Source: Liolophura sinensis (taxonomy: Eukaryota; Mollusca; Polyplacophora; Chitonida; Chitonidae). From it: DNA of 64,000 nt. How positions within the stretch are numbered: the first letter of the stretch is position 1; each line of letters opens with the position of its first letter. This document shows, in pieces, positions 24,201 through 35,625 of this stretch. The notes beneath the pieces were generated by a model. The model was not told where the DNA came from and searched no databases. It worked only from the letters and a program-made list of their open reading frames with translations. The stretch covers positions 15,179,485 through 15,243,484 of the forward strand of contig NC_088296.1 of assembly GCF_032854445.1 (NCBI RefSeq). The letters are read 5' to 3'. A program made the position numbers and the translations under genes.

Positions 24201-27200
24201 TAATGTGTGCACTACTTCTCATGTTACTGTTACATGGAAATGGTGAATAAAACTAACAGGTAGAGTACATGGTTATACATATAGGGGTTTTATAGATGGG
24301 AAGCGTTCCGATGAAGGGAAGTAAATTAGTGTTTAATGATTAAATAGTGTTATTGCATTTTATAATAATAATAATAATTCAGCTAAAGGCTTGACCTAGC
24401 CTTTAGATCAAAGATCTTTAGATCAAACCTGGGTCGCGTCCTACCAAAAACTTTCAAAAATGATGCATGCTGCTCTCTCGCTTGCGTATTCACCACTGAG
24501 AGGTTAGAGTAAGGAAAACGGACTTGTTGGCCTGGTGTCAGTATAATGGTAGGGTGTGATGCCTAGTATCTAGTGGCCGGAGCTCATTTGTGGCATGGAC
24601 AAGCCTTGCTTCAAGAAGACGTTCTTGTCGCCATATGACTGAAAAATTGCTAAGTATGACGTGATATCAAAGCATACGTTCATGTCAGATCTTGGCAGTC
24701 CCAGACCTGAACCCAACTGTCGCTGAATCATCGGCAGCATTTAAGGGGCTATGCCGGAGAATTTTCGACAGAATCGATCAGTGCAATTTCATTGAAATCT
24801 TTGCTTTTACTTTAGAATAGCACAAATAATTATCAATCAAAAAGCATCAGCCTCGTCTGTGCACTTATGACGGTTCAAAAGCAGTAATAAAATTCGTAAG
24901 ACTTATAATGCCACCGACTTCATAACTTTTTGAAACTTAGGAAGACATTTTAAAAATTAAAATATTACAGGTACGAGTCTGGTGTTCTCCTAAAGGCGAT
25001 AATATGAACTATTCCTAATAAATCAAGAAAACATGATTTTATTAGCGAATAGGGATTTTGTGCCCAAACGCTATTAAAAATTTGTTGTGTGAGTGATACT
25101 AGAATGTACTCTGTTATTACTAGTATGAGTGATACTGGAATGTACTCTGTTATTACTAGTATGAGTGATACTAGAATGTGCTCTGTTATCACTAGTATGA
25201 GTGATACTAGAATGTACTCTGTTATTACTAGTATGAGTGGTACTAGAATGTACTCTGTTATTACTAGTATGAGTGGTACTAGAATGTACTCTGTTATTAC
25301 TAGTATGAGTGGTACTAGAATGTGCTCTGTTATTACTAGTATGAGTGATACTGGAATGTACTCTGTTATTACTAGTATGAGTGATACTAGAATGTGCTCT
25401 GTTATTACTAGTATGAGTGATACTAGAATGTACTCTGTTATTACTAGTATGAGTGATACTAGAATGTACTCTGTTATTACTAGTATGAGTGATACTAGAA
25501 TGTACTCTGTTATTACTAGTATGAGTGATACTAGAATGTACTCTGTTATTACTAGTATGAGTGATACTAGAATGTACTCTGTAATTACTAATAATACTAA
25601 AAACATATGTGCTACAAGTAACAGAATAACCTGCTGTAATAACAAAATACATTATAGCATCACTCATACTAGTAATAACAGAATACATTCTAGCATCACT
25701 CAGACAACAGATTAAGTTAATTTTAAATGTTAAATCTCACAGATGATTTGTTTAGAGTGTACATATGTAGTGATGTGGGGTGTTCTATTTCAAAAACAAC
25801 AATCTAGGCGCCCCGTAAATCATAGGTAAAGATTCTCAACCTGACGCTCAATGACCTTAAACGTCTATCAAAGAACAATGAACGCTTCTGGCTTGCACCA
25901 AAAAAGTGTGAATATCTGCAAACCAGACCTTTGAACGCTCCTTCCGTAACTTGTCAAATGGAATGCCACTCTCACAAAAACATTTATATTATATTTATTT
26001 GTTTATTTGATTGGTGTTTTACGCCATACTCAAGGATATTTCACTGATACAGCCAGCACTATGATGTGAGGCCCGGGGGAATCCCACGACCATCCTGAGG
26101 TTGCTGGCAGACCTTCCCACTTACGACCGGAGAGGAAGCCAACTTGAGATGGACTTGAACTCACAGCGACCGCATTGGTGAGAGACTCATGGGTCATGGC
26201 GCTGTGCTAGCGCGCTAACCAACTGAGCCACGGAAGCCCCAATAAATATTATAAGTTTTTAACGAAATATTCCAAACACAGCATAAAAACGCCCCCAAAA
26301 TACAGATAACAAAGAAACGTTTGAATGAATGTATTTGACAGCTATATGTTTTCTAGACGTTTTAGTTAGATAAATAGTTTTGTGACATAGAATTTTGTGT
26401 CAGTTTTGTGTCAAGCATTACCGTCTCTCTGTTGTGAAATGAATTGAGCGATTGTTCAAGTGATGTTAGAACAGGATTGTATTAAAACGTCCAAAAACTC
26501 GTAGCATAGGTAGCTGGACAGTTTAGGTAATATAAGCAGGAATTGATATTTGAACATTTTTGATACGTGCTTTTCTCAGCGTCGTCGTCTTCAGGTGAAA
26601 CAGTTACCTCAAGTGTAACCAGCGTGACCACAAGCGCACAAGTTTCAACAAATGAAACGTATTCAACAGGTGAAACAGCTACAACAAATGAAACAGGTAT
26701 AGTGAACACTTTAGAAACAACGTTCAAGGATAAGATTCTTTGGGAATTGTGTTGGTTTTTTATTCTATTCATTGATTTCATTTTATTTATTTATTTGATT
26801 GGTGTTTAATGCCTTACTCAAGAATATTTCACCGATCCGGATAGCACAGTTGATACAGCGTTCGCTTTGGTGGCGGTAGATCCATGATCAGTCCTGGGTC
26901 TAGTCACACCTAATACTTTAAAAGCGGAAGTTGTAACTTGGCGTTCAGCATGAAAGGGAGAGTGCAAAGACTGGTTGACCCGTATCAGTATAATGGCTCG
27001 GGCGAGGCGACTTACTTGCCTTCGGTAAGTCGTCTCAGGGAAGCAGCAGTAGATAACAGAGCGGTGGAAATCCATCCTGCAACAAAGAGGCGCATTACAT
27101 GCACTCTAAGGATTCCCTCGTCGTCATATGACTGACAGATTGTTGAGTATAACGTTAACCCCCAAGCACTGACTCACTCACCCAAAAATATTTCACTTAT

Positions 27201-28320
27201 ACGGTGGGTGGAAAGCGGGAAGAGCCCGGGTGAAACCCACGACCATTTGCTGACAGACCGATTTCATTGGATGTAGAAAACTTCCTGAAATGCTCCTTTC
27301 ATAAAGCTCCTTATCAATCAGGACACTGGTAAAATCTCGTAACCAAGCCTAGGTAAATTTCTTAGGAAAAGCTACATTTGAAAACGTGAGTAATTTCACC
27401 TGAATCCAGAATGATAAAACCTGAAAAATACACAATGTCAGTATACATGAATGTATGTGTATTAATACCTGTAAATCTGTTATATGGATGTGTATAATAT
27501 CCGTAAACCTGTTATATGTATGTGTATAATATCCGTAAACCTGTTATATGTATGTGTATAATACATGTAAATATGTTATATGTACGTCAGTTTTTACTAC
27601 GACGGGATCCAAAACGCCGTCATCGACAGATGTAGCGACATCGATGGAAACAACGACATCGACAACCACCACTTCACCACTACAAACCACAACTGCTCCT
27701 GAATCAGCCGCGACCACAACTGGTAGGTGAACATTTCAGTGGTAACTAGAGTGGTAGAATAGGCCTCGGTTTCGTCTCAACAAATTTTAAGCAAAAAATG
27801 TTCTTGAACAAGTTCTCCTCATTTATTACATCATAGATGTAGGTGTACACTTTGTTTTCTCTATCTCAGTTTATACAACAACACCCACAATCATCACGTT
27901 ATCGAAAAAACGTTGATTTTGTCACTAAATGTTTATTTTTTTATATCCTTGAAAACATTATTTTAATGTGATTGTATTTTATACAATATCAATTGGTTAC
28001 ATATCAATATTTTCCTTCGTTCTGGACTAGTGACTTCAAATAATTTGCAACTATCACCACTGCAGTCTAATGCTCAAGTCATGGGGCTAACGATGGAGGG
28101 AGAGGGGGTGGGGTACACTGCTACTTAAAAAAAAAGTCCGAATGAAACACAAACTGAGGAAAATTGACAAGGGTCCGAATTTTACCGGTAATACGTGTAA
28201 GTATTTAATAAGTATTACGCTATTGTCAAGCTCTGGTTTAATTCTTTATGCTGTAAATCTTTCATTATATTCGTAAGTTAGCAATGTGGGTGTATAATAC
28301 ATCACAGTATATAATACCAA

Positions 28321-28397
<77 letters not shown>

Positions 28398-31300
28398 GAC
28401 CCTTGCCACAGCAAATACAACGGACACGGAAAGTACAAAGGCCCCTATCTCAGCAAATACATCGGACACAGCAAATACAACGGCCCTTACCACAGAAAAT
28501 ACAACGGCCCTTACCACAGCAAATACAACGGACACAGAAAGTACAAAGGCCCCTATCTCAGCAAATACATCGGACACAGCAAATAGAACGGCCCTTACCA
28601 CAGCAAATACAACGGACACAGAAAGCACAAAGGCCCCTATCTCAGCAAATACATCGGACACAGCAAATACAACGGCCCCTGTCTCAGCAAATACAACGGA
28701 CACAGCAAATACAACGGCCCCTGTCTCAGCGAAAACAACGGACACAGCAAATACAACGGACACAGCAAATACATCGGACACAGCAAATACAACGCCTCCT
28801 GTCTCAGCAACTACAACGGCCACAACAAATGGAACGAAACCTGTCACAGCGACTACAACAGCCCCTGTCACAGTAAAACCATCGCCATTTACTTCAGCAA
28901 AAGCAACTACCCCAACCACAGCAAAAGCAACTGCCCCAACCACAGCGAAAGCAACGATACTTACAACCACATCAAGGACCGGACCTACTACTGAATGTAA
29001 GACGTCCAGCGCCCGTAGTTTACCATGTAGAACTTATTAGGAAGTGACCTGTAATCTGTAATTTTCTTAACGGGATGTCTTTGTGAAGTAATTGTTGGAA
29101 ACAATCTTCACTGCAGTATATAAGAAAGTTAAAATTAACAAATGCAACAAAACTATCCCTGTTTCAGCTCCATGTTGCTCTAAACAGGATAAAAGTGTGC
29201 TTGCGGCTGTGACCATAACAGGATTCACCCTAAAGTCTTTATAAATGCAAATGCCCTTTATTTTTATTTTCTGCTGACAGGAAAACTGCAAAAATTTTCT
29301 AATCGATGATTTTCGTCATAACATTTAATAAGAATAATAATGAGAAGAAATAAAAGAAATTATAACAATACGCATGTCAGCTTTTGAGGTCAGTCTATTT
29401 CAGAGGTTAATGCTTGTATGTGGACACAAAAAGTCTTTTTACAGAAGGTATCATGAAACAACTTACGTTTCTGCCCTCAGTTACGACATCAGAGACCAGA
29501 TCGACAACAAACAAGACGGCTGGTGTGGACACGGGTATGTTTTCCCCACAACATGTGAACATTATGACGCATAGCCATATTTCGGTCTGGTTTAAAACCG
29601 GATCAACTTTTTTTTTCAGCCTGCTATCAAATTGTCTGATGTAAACAAAATCGATAATAATTTGACCCATTTAGGATGCAGGATGTTATTAAAATCGACT
29701 GCCCAAAATGTTTTTGACGTCAGACTAAGCTCATAAATCAAACATGTTATAGATTTCAGATGAGATCTAATTGGTTGCGAAAATTAAGAGAAGCAAATTT
29801 CGACGGTGTGCATGCACTCAAAAAAAACTGCTTACTTATCTATACAGATCTTACTAATCGTACTAATTTGGACTTTCATGGTTTTAACGTCGTTACCACA
29901 TACAGACTGGTGTTTTATTCTCTAATATTTTCTTCTCAGTACACTGTAAAATAAACAATAGTCATTTAGGCATATTTTACTCGTATTAACAATCGAACAT
30001 ACAGATGTGATACTAATACAGCCCACTTTATAATTTTCAAAAGAAGCAGAGAAAAACATTGAGGAGCAAAATAGCGAAACTTTTGAAGAAATATTTGCCA
30101 TCCATTTTTTATTTATTCTTTCTCTATCTATTTTTTACACATTTCTAATTTGATTTTTTTTCTTTTCTTTTCTTTTCCAAAAAGATCCCGCTCTCGTCAC
30201 AGGCGTGGCCGCCGGCTCTGCTGCTGGGTTTGTGCTGATATTGATAGTGATTTTCGTCATAATATGGCAAGTTATTTCTTTTCTATGAAACATGATAATT
30301 ACTGTCTCGTTAACACTCAAGTTTCTGACTTTTACAAATTTTGTTTTGGTGCATCACGTCATGTTTGTGCAAATATTTTGTAATTTTATTCACCCTATAA
30401 AGAGCTACCAGTTATTGTTGAAATGAAATACTGCAAAAAGGCTAATAAGTTCGTTTATCTTTAGAATTAGACTTTCATTCTTATGTAAGATATAAACATT
30501 AATACACTTAAACCCTGTCGTCATTACCCTTTCAGGCTTGTCACCCGTCGACGACGACGACGGCGGCGACGACGAGAGACAGGCAGTCAGATGAATGGCA
30601 GATCACACTTGGCCAATCCCAATGTGGAAAGCACAGCAAATGGAAGTCACCCGTTATCATCAACACACATCAATAAGCGTCAGACGATAAACAAAGAAGA
30701 CGGAAACTTTGGATTTACTACCAAACCTGTAATACAAAACAGCGGCCACTTTCAGAAAACAGCAGCTTTGACATCTTCAGATGGACACGGTAACGGCAAA
30801 ACCCCGAGAAAAAGGAGGAATTCAGATGTGAGTGTGGGTGCGTTTTTCTTCAGCGGAATTACTGCCTCTGAGATAAAGCCGGACAAAGATAGTGGACATG
30901 AAGAAAACACTCTGTCCGTTGCCCATCCAAACGTGGCTTATGTTCAGGGGGGTGAATCTGGCACAAAGCCGACTGCAAACAGTAAATCTGCAGAGGACAT
31001 TGAGGAGTTATATTCTAACAGATTGATTCCAGAAAACAAGAGACGATCGAAAGAACAGATGCAAGCAAAGGATTCCGGACAACCCAAAGTCGGTCCTGAA
31101 ACGTCAAAATCTCAAATTGCCATGGGACATATTTCTGATGACTCCTTCGGCCTGGACGACTGGTTTGCTAATACACATATCTATCAGAATTACAAAAGCG
31201 ACGGGAATAACAAACCACACGCTGGAGTGGAGGCAAAAACTGGCTCACGAGCTCCTTTAAGCCAATACTTCGACACGACTAATAAACCGTCAGATCAAAG

Positions 31301-31952
31301 GGTCCCAGTGGATGCAGAAAGAAGCAATTATGTTAAAGACAGCAGGAATGGCACTCGCGACAAACGGGCTGCATATGACTCTCCACACAGCAACATGTAT
31401 CCTGAGAACAGAGGAGTCAAACACCATTCGTTGGCCACCGGATATCCTAGACTCGATGAAAGAAACAATTACAACGTTTATCCCAAGAATGGACGAGATT
31501 ATCGAGATAGACGCCCCAGTACCGACTCAGCGAACACACATGGTAGTTATGTTCAGGTATACAAACCAGGGGTTGGCAGATATAAAGATATTCATGACAG
31601 ACGGAACCACCAGGAAAATGGTTTCGATGATGGTCAACATGTACGGCGGGGCGGATTCTATCCAGAGAGTCATCATAGACGCGTGGACTACGATCGCAGT
31701 CCACAAGACGCACGCGATTACCGTGACCAGTACGAGAGCGGACGTTACTTCACCAACAACGAGCCTTCCCGCTTGCCAAGGGGAAACAACTATGATGGCC
31801 GAGGTAGACACCATGCTTCTGCCCATGTGTATTCCAATGTCAGTGCCGGTTTTAAACGTGACAATTACGACAGACACAATCCGCAGAACGTTGCATATCA
31901 TGGAGACGATCACCATTTTGACAACAGTTTTATTAACCCATACAACTGGTAA
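21135..31952 (+). CDS. MUC-A: mucin-like single-pass membrane protein, 7 exons (gene span)
   Basis: My join is 21135-21204, 26580-26696, 27591-27722, 28412-28996, 29481-29534, 30185-30266 and 30536-31952. It totals 2457 bases, an exact 819 codons with one stop. The product has a signal peptide (about 1-22), a Thr/Ser/Ala-rich ectodomain of about 300 residues with N-glycosylation sequons and 28-residue repeats, a membrane span (about 327-347), nine consecutive arginines as stop-transfer, and a tail of about 465 residues rich in Asn, Asp, Arg, Tyr and His. Ectodomain junctions are all phase 1; the membrane exon leaves in phase 2 through a GC-AG intron. Heavy O-glycosylation at the cell surface is inference from composition. 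The link from exon 1 across a 5.4 kb intron to exon 2 is the weakest; an extra phase 1-1 exon could hide there. Neighbour MUC-B has the same plan. Confidence 0.75.
21935..22165 (-). mobile_element. SINE-1, strongly diverged
   Basis: Tail, body (ggagaggaagtcagcatgag) and remnants of the head (gcgcgagcatgctaa). Old copy, in MUC-A intron 1. Confidence 0.75.
22111..22263. repeat. Tandem duplication, step 87 bases
   Basis: The 66-base segment gtgggaagcttctgtttcac...gtcag is repeated at 22198, sharing the head remnant of the diverged SINE-1. Confidence 0.9.
23358..23555 (-). mobile_element. SINE-1, part of head missing
   Basis: Well-kept tail and body to gaggaagcctgcatgag, then a short jump to gactcctaagtca. 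Confidence 0.85.
24405..24685 (+). mobile_element. SINE-2 copy
   Basis: Contains ggtgtcagtataatgg and ends gccatatgactgaaaaattg then ctaagtatgac, the family tail. Confidence 0.8.
25089..25600 (+). repeat. 36-base minisatellite, about 14 copies
   Basis: The unit contains gatactagaatgtactctg then ttattactagtatgagt. Because 36 is a multiple of three and the unit lacks stops, several frames on both strands stay open; I read none as a gene. In MUC-A intron 1. Confidence 0.97.
25648..25707 (-). repeat. Inverted copies of the 36-base minisatellite unit
   Basis: Reads tcactcatactagtaataa then cagaatacattctagc, the reverse complement of the array unit, about 50 bases after the array ends. Confidence 0.9.
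25985..26240 (-). mobile_element. SINE-1, full length with small internal deletion
   Basis: Tail through head, ending ccaactgagccacggaagcc. Confidence 0.9.
26580..26696 (+). CDS. MUC-A exon 2, Thr/Ser-rich
   Basis: Acceptor tgcttttctcag, donor gaaacag then gtatag, 117 bases, phase 1-1. It codes SSSSGETVTSSVTSVTTS and onward, with NET sequons. Confidence 0.75.
26775..27265 (-). mobile_element. SINE-1 split by a SINE-2 insertion
   Basis: Tail piece at 26775-26836 and body piece at 27183-27265 belong to one SINE-1 copy. SINE-2 sits between them. Confidence 0.85.
26837..27180 (+). mobile_element. SINE-2, full length, nested
   Basis: Head with A-box-like gatagcacagttgatacagc and a B-box-like stretch (tgatcagtcctggg). 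The body ends cgtcatatgactgacagatt then gttgagtataacgttaaccc. The word aatatttcac flanks it on both sides as a target-site duplication. Confidence 0.85.
27445..27588 (+). repeat. 32-base tandem repeat abutting the exon 3 acceptor
   Basis: About four copies of taatatccgtaaacctgtta then tatgtatgtgta, running into the acceptor of the exon at 27591. Confidence 0.9.
27591..27722 (+). CDS. MUC-A exon 3, Thr-rich
   Basis: Acceptor tatgtacgtcag, donor caactg then gtaggt, 132 bases, phase 1-1. It codes TTTGSKTPSSTDVATSMETT and more. The acceptor lacks a normal pyrimidine tract. Confidence 0.7.
28325..28393. repeat. (AT)n microsatellite, about 69 bases
   Basis: Ends 18 bases before the first base of MUC-A exon 4. 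Confidence 0.98.
28412..28996 (+). CDS. MUC-A exon 4, mucin repeat domain
   Basis: 585 bases, phase 1-1, donor ctgaat then gtaaga. The open frame has no ATG, so a start-based gene finder would miss it. It codes about 195 residues of ANTTDTESTKAPIS-type repeats. An 84-base (28-residue) unit recurs at 28411, 28519 and 28603, then decays to TTTAT and PTTAKA runs. The composition suits dense O-glycosylation. The acceptor (cttgccacag) lies just after an AT array; the near-identical tatctcag at 28444-28451 is in the same phase and could be used instead. Confidence 0.8.
29481..29534 (+). CDS. MUC-A exon 5, short Thr-rich
   Basis: Acceptor ctgccctcag, donor acacgg then gtatgt, 54 bases, phase 1-1. 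It codes TTSETRSTTNKTAGVDT with an NKT sequon. Confidence 0.75.
30185..30266 (+). CDS. MUC-A exon 6, membrane span
   Basis: The acceptor has a long pyrimidine tract (ttcttttcttttcc then aaaaag). 82 bases, phase 1 in and phase 2 out. It codes DPALVTGVAAGSAAGF, then VLILIVIFVIIW, a clear membrane helix. The donor reads tg then gcaagt, so the next intron is GC-AG. Confidence 0.8.
30536..31952 (+). CDS. MUC-A exon 7, cytoplasmic tail
   Basis: Acceptor cctttcag; enters in phase 2 and completes a Trp codon. Next come LVT, nine Arg, and about 460 residues of low-complexity, probably disordered sequence to the stop at 31950-31952. It includes a PKA-like KRRNSDVS, an acidic-aromatic DDSFGLDDWF patch, and many Tyr in NNY, RDY and GRY contexts toward the C-terminus. 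No known domain seen. Strongly coding by length. A signalling or scaffold role is a guess. Confidence 0.88.
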
Positions 31953-32419
31953 AAGAGTTTTCTTTTTGTTATTGTTCCATCATGTACTTCCTAACTGACT
32001 CGAAACGCATTGTGAAAAACATGCATGTGAAACAAAATGGCATGGAAATTAATAGCCTAGAAAAGGTTAGATAATTAAGATACACCAACGATAAACCAAA
32101 GGACACGATGTTTAGGGAGCATGTATATGATAACCAGAAATATGGAAGCTGCTTTAATTCTTCTAATTTTGGGGGGTCTGCTCCCTTTAACCAGCATACA
32201 TATAACAGTAACAGTAATTCACAGTTTCTCTTCTCTCAGTTGGTTACACCGTCTGATGAACAACGTACAGTTATCGTTACATTTTCTGGGAGAAAAATCT
32301 TCCCTAAAATTAGAAGAATTTCAGCGTTTTAATTGCGAATGTTTTATTTTCGCCTTGAATGAGTTCTTAAATGTGCTTTTGCATGTAGTATTTATAACCA
32401 ATTTTTTTTTTTTTTTTTT
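31953..32419. other. MUC-A 3' UTR and flank
   Basis: No perfect AATAAA seen; a gataaa variant lies near 32091. Confidence 0.35.
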
Positions 32420-32673
32420 TTGATTGGAGTTTTACGCCGTACTCAAGAATATTTCACTTATACGACGGCGGCCAGCATTATGATGGGGGGAAACCAAGCA
32501 GAGCCCGGGGGAAACCCACGACCATCCGTAGGTTGCTGGAAGACCTTCTCACATGCGGCCGGAGAGGAAGCCAGCATGAGCTGGACTTGAACTCACAGCG
32601 ACCGCATTGGTGAGAGACTCCTGGGTCATTACGCTGCGCTAGCGCTTTAACCGACTGAGCCACGGAGGCCCCC
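32420..32673 (-). mobile_element. SINE-1, full length, young-looking
   Basis: Starts in a T run, ends gactgagccacggaggcccc. Close to consensus. Confidence 0.92.
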
Positions 32674-32734
32674 CTCAGAAAAGTCATCCTTATCATGAAT
32701 ACAGATACATTATATGATTCCGTGACAAAATGAA

Positions 32735-33180
32735 TATGATGATATGTAGACTACTCTGATGATATAGACTACTCTGATGATATGTAGACTATTCTGATGA
32801 TATGTAGACTACTCTGATGATAGGTAGACTACTCTGAGGATATGTAGACTGCTCTGATGATATGTAGACTACTCTGATGATATGTAGACTACTCTGATGA
32901 TATGTAGACTATTCTGATGATATGTAGACTACCCTGATGATATGTAGACTACTCTGATGATATGTAGACTACTCTGATGATATGTGGACTACTCTGATGA
33001 TATGTAGACTGCTCTGATGATATGTAGACTACTCTGATGATATGTGGACTATTCTGATGATATGTAGACTACTCTGATGATATGTAGACTACTCTGGTGA
33101 TATGTAGACTACTCTGATGATATGTAGACTACTCAGATGATATGTAGATTACTCTGATGATATGTAGACTACTCTGGTGA
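32735..33180 (+). repeat. 20-base minisatellite, about 22 copies
   Basis: Unit atgatatgtagactactctg with scattered single changes. Confidence 0.97.
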
Positions 33181-33298
33181 AACAGAAAACCAGTTTGTGA
33201 ATAACACATTATTGTATTTCATTTTGAACGCCTTTTGAGAGTGGTCATTTTCATTGGGGTTGATTTTTCTATTTATCAATATGTTAAAGCCCCTCATC

Positions 33299-33327
33299 CC
33301 CCCCCCCCCCACACACACACACACACG
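33299..33327. repeat. C run followed by (CA)n
   Basis: A run of about a dozen C, then acacacacac. Confidence 0.95.
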
Positions 33328-33487
33328 GCTCGCCCTCAACGTGATGTTGACATACCTTGAAGATATTACTGGTAAAAATGTGAATATTACTGGTAAAGGT
33401 GAAATACAGCAATTGAATTTGTACATCCTCCGAGGAAATAGATGGATTTCCAGACTCCTTGTCACTCTTTCAACTATTTCTAACAAC

Positions 33488-33575
33488 TTGCGGCTGGTTG
33501 CAGGTTTCCCTCAGGCTCTGTCCGGTTTCCTCCCACCACAATGCTGGTCGACATCGTATAAATGAAATATTGTTA
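33488..33575 (+). mobile_element. SINE-1 fragment
   Basis: Body piece ctctgtccggtttcctccca then ccacaatgctgg. Confidence 0.8.
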
Positions 33576-34145
33576 TTGAAACTTAAAAATCCTCTTCATA
33601 AATGACATCTACCAGCCTGATATATTTCGTCAGGGAGCTGTGTCATTTCTGATCACCATCGCCGCGATATGGGTGAAATATTGCCGTTGTCACGTTAAAC
33701 CATAAATTGCACCGGTCAGCATGTGTTTGCTTCATGACTGACGCCGCTGGTTCGAAACGCGATATGGTGTAAGCAAACTTTCGGCACTAGAACCTGTGCA
33801 ATATCCAGAATGTGTAATAATGATAATACTGTCCATTTTCTCAACGACGTATGAACAGAAATGGTCTTATGTGACATTTTTTGGCAAATTCATACTTTAG
33901 TTAATTACGGAGAATAATTTGCCACAGCTGCAGTTGTATCTATTGCTAAGGGAAATACCAGTGCCCGTCGTAAACCATCAGCCTGTGTTAAGTCACTGAC
34001 AAACATTCTCACATTTCACATGTGTGTTTGTGGAAGACGCCTTTAGGTGGTACATATATACAAGTTGTCTGTATTCGCAAGCCTACCTCTGAGCCATGCC
34101 ACATTACGTAATTATATGGCTTATTCCGTATCTAAAGTTGACAAG
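33576..34145. other. Spacer, nothing recognised
   Basis: No exon, repeat array or element recognised between the SINE-1 fragment and the duplicated segment at 34146. Confidence 0.35.
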
Positions 34146-34374
34146 CCACTGACCTGAAACTGCTAAACAGTGTACGATTCAAGATCCGTACATAGAAAAG
34201 TGGTAAACACTCGAGAAACAAGCCACAGGTGCATAATATTGTGATTTATATATTTATTTAGCTTTTGTTTAGCTACTTATTTATTTGATTGGAGTTCAGG
34301 AACATTTCACTTCCACGACGACGGCCGACATTATAGTGGAAGGAAACCAGGCAGAAGGGAAAACCCTAGGCCAA
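34146..34374 (+). repeat. Duplicated segment, copy 1 (229 bp)
   Basis: Matches 36925-37153 over 229 bases with about four differences, same orientation, 2779 bp apart. It includes part of a diverged SINE-1. Confidence 0.93.
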
Positions 34375-34495
34375 CCGCAGATTTCTGGAAAACCTTCCTA
34401 GATGAAGTTAACTGGACTTGAACTCACGGCAGAAGTGTTGGTATGACGCTCTTGAATCCTTGTGCTCTCCTTGTGCGCTAACAGCTCCTTAAATT
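34258..34495 (-). mobile_element. SINE-1, diverged
   Basis: Tail (ttatttgattggagttcagg), a shortened body and head remnants (ggacttgaactcacgg, gtgcgctaac). Confidence 0.75.
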
Positions 34496-34624
34496 ACACT
34501 GTATATTCCTTTATACATTTACTATCTTGGGCGAACAAACTGATGGGAACTGCCAACGTATGCCCATGTAGTAGAGCACAGCTCTAAGCAAGTCGTATTG
34601 GAAGCATCTCATTTTTTGAATGTT

Positions 34625-34916
34625 CAGACGTTTTGGATTTTTTTTTTTTTTTTTTTTTTTTGGATTGGTGTTTTACGCCGTACTCAAGAATATTTCACTT
34701 ATACGACGGCGGCCAGCATTATGGTGGGTGGAAACAGGGCAGAGCCCGGGGGAAACCCACGACCATCCGCAGGTTGTTGGCAGACCTTCCCACTTACGGC
34801 CGGAGAGGAAGCCTGGACTTGAACTCACAGCGACCGCATTGGTGAGAGGCTCCTGGGTCAATACGCTGCGCTAGCGCGCTAACCGACTGAGCCACGGAGG
34901 CCCCCAGACGTTTTGG
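34625..34916 (-). mobile_element. SINE-1, full length with 12-base target-site duplication
   Basis: The element fills about 34640-34904, including its T-rich tail. cagacgttttgg occurs at 34625-34636 and 34905-34916, flanking it exactly. This is the best evidence here for how the family inserts. Confidence 0.95.
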
Positions 34917-35499
34917 TTCTACGTCCAAATTAATACATACGCCAGTGTAAGTCTGAGGTTAAACCCACGAAATCTGTTCATACAGCGTCAAGTTCAAGCG
35001 ACTTTAATGTTCGCACATGCGATTAAAATTTCTCTATACCACCAACCTTCCAAACAAACTATTACATACAGAGTTAGTGGCCCTGAATTGAAGACCAAAA
35101 TATCGTTCAAAAGCAAATGTATTTCTTAACTTCCTGCAAAAGTTTTCCTGTACATGTGCAACGCGTATCCTGTTCAGCACGATTGTGCGCAAGGCAAACT
35201 ATTAATAAACAAACATAGCCCAGGAAATAAACTATTCATGTTTTATTAATGAGATGATTTCGTCCCTTAAAAAGTTTCATCATGAAAATGACATCTCTAG
35301 TTGAAAAACCTGTGGCATCGCCGTGTGTTTTGTCTGAACACGTTGTACAGAGTTATAAGGAAATTTTTTTTGTATGAATACATCTGATCGGTTAGCTGCT
35401 ACATATATAGAAGGCTCTGCTCACTTGAATGTGACAGAGTGTGTGACTCGATGAAAATCAAGAACAGGCCGTTGGAAATCAATGCCCACCGATATGAGC
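34917..35499. other. Spacer, nothing recognised
   Basis: No exon, repeat array or element recognised. Confidence 0.35.
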
Positions 35500-35625
35500 T
35501 TTAACTTCAAACTTAATTTTTCGGTCATGTGACGACCAGAAGTCATTACGTATACTATGTACATATAGTGTGTCTTCTTGTGGCAGGCCACCTAGTCCAT
35601 GCCGCCAATCCATGCTGTCATCACG
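35500..35625 (-). mobile_element. SINE-2 fragment
   Basis: Contains tcggtcatgtgacgacca and gtgtcttcttgtggcaggcc, as in the copy at 20035. Confidence 0.7.

Noticed and set aside
24965-25715. Long open frames on both strands (about 200 codons each)
   Set aside because: They are the 36-base minisatellite read through: a stop-free unit divisible by three.
28284-28970. Open frames in two other frames and on the minus strand over the mucin exon
   Set aside because: Shadows of the Thr-rich coding repeat; only the frame used by exon 4 has matching splice phases on both sides.
31312-31998. 228-codon plus frame and minus frames inside the MUC-A tail exon
   Set aside because: Overlaps the tail frame, which alone joins the membrane exon in phase.
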